Shown here: one piece after another, positions 20,963-22,917 of the stretch | How the letters are laid out: each line of letters begins with the position of its first letter | How positions within the stretch are numbered: the stretch's first letter is position 1 | Assembly (NCBI GenBank): GCA_965178525.1 | Contig: CBCXVS010000100.1 | Coordinates: 1 to 22,917 of the forward strand | Direction: 5' to 3' | DNA: 22,917 nucleotides | DNA from: CBCXVS01 sp965178525 | GTDB lineage: Bacteria > Tectomicrobia > Entotheonellia > Entotheonellales > Entotheonellaceae | Notes under the pieces: generated by a model | Database searches by the model: none | What the model saw: only the letters and a program-made list of their open reading frames with translations | What the model was told of the DNA's origin: nothing | Position numbers and translations under genes: made by a program

Positions 20963-22917
20963 TCACTCAACTTTTTCGTGATTGGCTTTCTCTTTTTGCC
21001 TGGCCATCTCTAAGAGGCTATTCAGCATCATGAGGAAGATCTGGCCATGCTTGTCAATCTTCTGGAAATAGCTGTCGTGTATCATTGGGGAAGTCGATAC
21101 CATATTTTTCAATCCAATGTCTATGACATGGAGTATGCTATGTAAGGATGTCTGTAGCTCGTGGGACAGGATAGAGAGGCATATACGAGTTGTCTGGTTC
21201 ACAGCTTCCACTGTCTCTTTAGCCTTAGGTAGAAGCTGCTCTGTGTCCTTGCACTCGGCCGTTTCTTTCATGAAGATACTGATGCTATAGGTATTGCTGG
21301 TTTGCTCATAGGTGATGGTCATCTCAACAAGAAACTCGCTCGTATCCCGGCGCTGCAGCATGCACGTCATGGGTGTATTCCCCATAGCTTTTTTGGCTAT
21401 GATGAGGAACGGATCAACCGCACTTGCATCCTGTATATCTTCGGACCTGGGCATCATCAACTTCGAGATTTTGTGTCCGAATGCCTCTTGACGAGTCCAG
21501 CCAAACATCGTTTCGGCTCGCGAATTCCATGCTATAATCGTCCCTGTCTTATCTGATCGTACGACAGCAGCACTCGACTGATCAGCCGGCGCGGTCTGCG
21601 GCAGACACGCACGGCTGTCGAGCATGACGGTCAACTCTGCTTGGACGGCGGCATATTCCGTCTCAATCGCCGTGAGGAGTTCCGCAGCATAGACGATGTC
21701 GTTGGCGCGCCCTGTGGCCTCCAACTCCTTGCACTCGGCTGCCAAGGTCAGCGCGCCCACATTGCTGCTGCTGGACTTGAAGGCGTGCGCTGCGTGTTGG
21801 ATCGCTGCCGCATCGTTGCGGCAGACGGCGTCCTGTATGGTAGCCATGAGTTCAGGCGCATTGGTGAGATACATATGTATCACCCGTCTCAGTATGTCTG
21901 GCTCACCTTCCCGCTGCAGAGCGCGGATGCCGTCAAGAGTCGCCGGGTCGAGGTGCGTTGGGCGGTGGGCGGTGTCCTCGATCACTGCTGGGGTAACCAA
22001 AGGGAACGTCCGTTCCTGTGAAAGTACGGCATGGTTGGATAGCCAGCGCTCGATGACTGCGCGTAATTTTTCCAAAGGAAATGGCTTACTCAGATAGTCA
22101 TCCATCCCGGCCGCAAGACATTGTTCGCGGTCGCGTTCAAAGGCATTGGCCGTCAAGGCAATGATCGGGAGATGGCGTGTTGTGCCATGAGAGCGATCCT
22201 GGGCCTCACGCTCGCGTATACTCTTGGTGGCGGCAAAGCCATCCATCTCCGGCATCTGGCAGTCCATCAGGACGAGGTCATACATGGTGTGGGCCAGAGC
22301 TGCAAGCGCTTCCCGTCCGTTGCCGGCCGTATCAACCTGACATCCGAGGCTCTCGAGCATACTGCGAGCGACTTCCTGATTGACCGGATTATCTTCAACC
22401 AGCAGTATTTTTCCGTGCATCACGGGCTCGTTGACGGTAGACGTCCAGTCTGCGCGAGATGGATCGTTCGCGGGCTCGTGATCTCGATTGATCACCATCG
22501 TCAGACAGTCATACAGCTGGGATTGACGAACGGGTTTGCTCAGGTAGCTCTCGATGCCAGCTTGCTTTGCTGCCTGGAGATCACCATACAATCCAACGGA
22601 AGTCAGCATGATGAGCCGCACCGAGGCAATGGCCGAGTCTGTTTTGATGATGCGGGCGAGCGTGACCCCATCCATTTCCGGCATTTGCATGTCCAGAATG
22701 GCCAAGTCGTAGGGCGTACCCTGCTGCTGTGCTGCGCGTAGCAGCGTCAAGGCTTGCGGGCCATTGGCCGCGCTTTCGTTGTCTATGCCCCACGTTGTGA
22801 TCTGATGGTGGAGAAGACTACGGTTTGTGGCGTTATCATCTACAATAAGCACGCGCAATCCCTGGAGCGCGTAACGGTATAGAGGCAGTGGCGCTGTGCC
22901 CGTGGCACAGCGGGACA
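20963..22917 (-). CDS. Hybrid sensor kinase, N-terminus beyond window (REC-REC-HPt-PAS-DHp)
   Basis: The frame is open to the window edge. The first residues (PLPLYRYALQGLRVLIVDDN) are the usual linker from an ATPase domain into a receiver, so the kinase core probably lies outside. A TTG at 22858 is not a credible start. Counting from there: receiver 1 (Asp56), receiver 2 (GKILLVEDN, Asp199, KP lysine in YLSKPF), HPt with HAAHAFKSSSSNVGA (His358), a PAS domain (about 425-535, IIAWNSRAETMFGWTRQEAF), and a final dimerisation helix CLSILSHELQTSLHSILHV (His566). The protein ends about 65 residues later without an ATPase domain. The signal would pass by phosphorelay (His-Asp-His) to an unknown output. 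The second hybrid kinase follows on the same strand. Confidence 0.88.
   Translation of the reverse strand, partial: SRCATGTAPLPLYRYALQGLRVLIVDDNATNRSLLHHQITTWGIDNESAANGPQALTLLRAAQQQGTPYDLAILDMQMPEMDGVTLARIIKTDSAIASVRLIMLTSVGLYGDLQAAKQAGIESYLSKPVRQSQLYDCLTMVINRDHEPANDPSRADWTSTVNEPVMHGKILLVEDNPVNQEVARSMLESLGCQVDTAGNGREALAALAHTMYDLVLMDCQMPEMDGFAATKSIREREAQDRSHGTTRHLPIIALTANAFERDREQCLAAGMDDYLSKPFPLEKLRAVIERWLSNHAVLSQERTFPLVTPAVIEDTAHRPTHLDPATLDGIRALQREGEPDILRRVIHMYLTNAPELMATIQDAVCRNDAAAIQHAAHAFKSSSSNVGALTLAAECKELEATGRANDIVYAAELLTAIETEYAAVQAELTVMLDSRACLPQTAPADQSSAAVVRSDKTGTIIAWNSRAETMFGWTRQEAFGHKISKLMMPRSEDIQDASAVDPFLIIAKKAMGNTPMTCMLQRRDTSEFLVEMTITYEQTSNTYSISIFMKETAECKDTEQLLPKAKETVEAVNQTTRICLSILSHELQTSLHSILHVIDIGLKNMVSTSPMIHDSYFQKIDKHGQIFLMMLNSLLEMARQKEKANHEKVE

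Overview
The window reads like an accessory stretch of a large, GC-rich Gram-negative chromosome. A TraT-type outer-membrane lipoprotein and an EmrA-type adaptor imply an outer membrane. A type III pantothenate kinase, a StaR/TTC38-like TPR protein, an archaeal-type (PurO-like) IMP cyclohydrolase homologue, a luciferase-like monooxygenase and a flavin-dependent halogenase point to a metabolically rich environmental lineage (Tectomicrobia/Entotheonella- or Nitrospirota-like is a guess, not a determination). No rRNA, tRNA or CRISPR array was seen. TGA is used as an ordinary stop by several intact genes.

Layout. 1-236: the window opens inside a copy of a short TA-flanked inverted-repeat element whose end has truncated a small minus-strand gene. 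408-1244: coaX. 1303-2500 (minus): a two-gene unit, a His/Tyr/Arg-rich secreted protein followed by a TraT-family lipoprotein. 2764-4170 (minus): the TPR protein. 4281-4598: an unknown 105-aa protein. 4631-6010 (minus): an EmrA-like membrane-fusion protein split by one in-frame TGA at the position of a conserved Trp. 6510-8367: a Rid-family protein and a Rieske oxygenase; the oxygenase is bracketed by inverted CTTCGCG-type repeats and followed by a terminator. 8477-9241 (minus): a LOG-family protein. 9562-12432: a compact operon of a YcaQ-type DNA glycosylase, an SMP-30/gluconolactonase-like protein and a PurO-like protein. 12498-13502 (minus): a second winged-helix protein, facing that operon. 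13640-17465: a mycothiol-enzyme-like protein, a luciferase-like monooxygenase and a halogenase with a PqqD-like tail. 17474-17971 (minus): a Nudix hydrolase preceded by a 74-bp tandem duplication. 18259-22917 (minus): two adjacent hybrid sensor-kinase genes.

The clearest structural event is at the hybrid kinase. A 263-bp element (18345-18607), flanked by TA and carrying about 14-bp inverted ends, sits inside the last receiver domain. Removing the element and one TA restores a normal receiver C-terminus in frame. The same element end forms the first 73 bases of the window (71 of 73 identical). Other points worth attention are the TGA in the EmrA-like gene, the duplicated start region of the Nudix gene, the repair/lactonase/PurO-like operon and the halogenase with its C-terminal PqqD-like domain.
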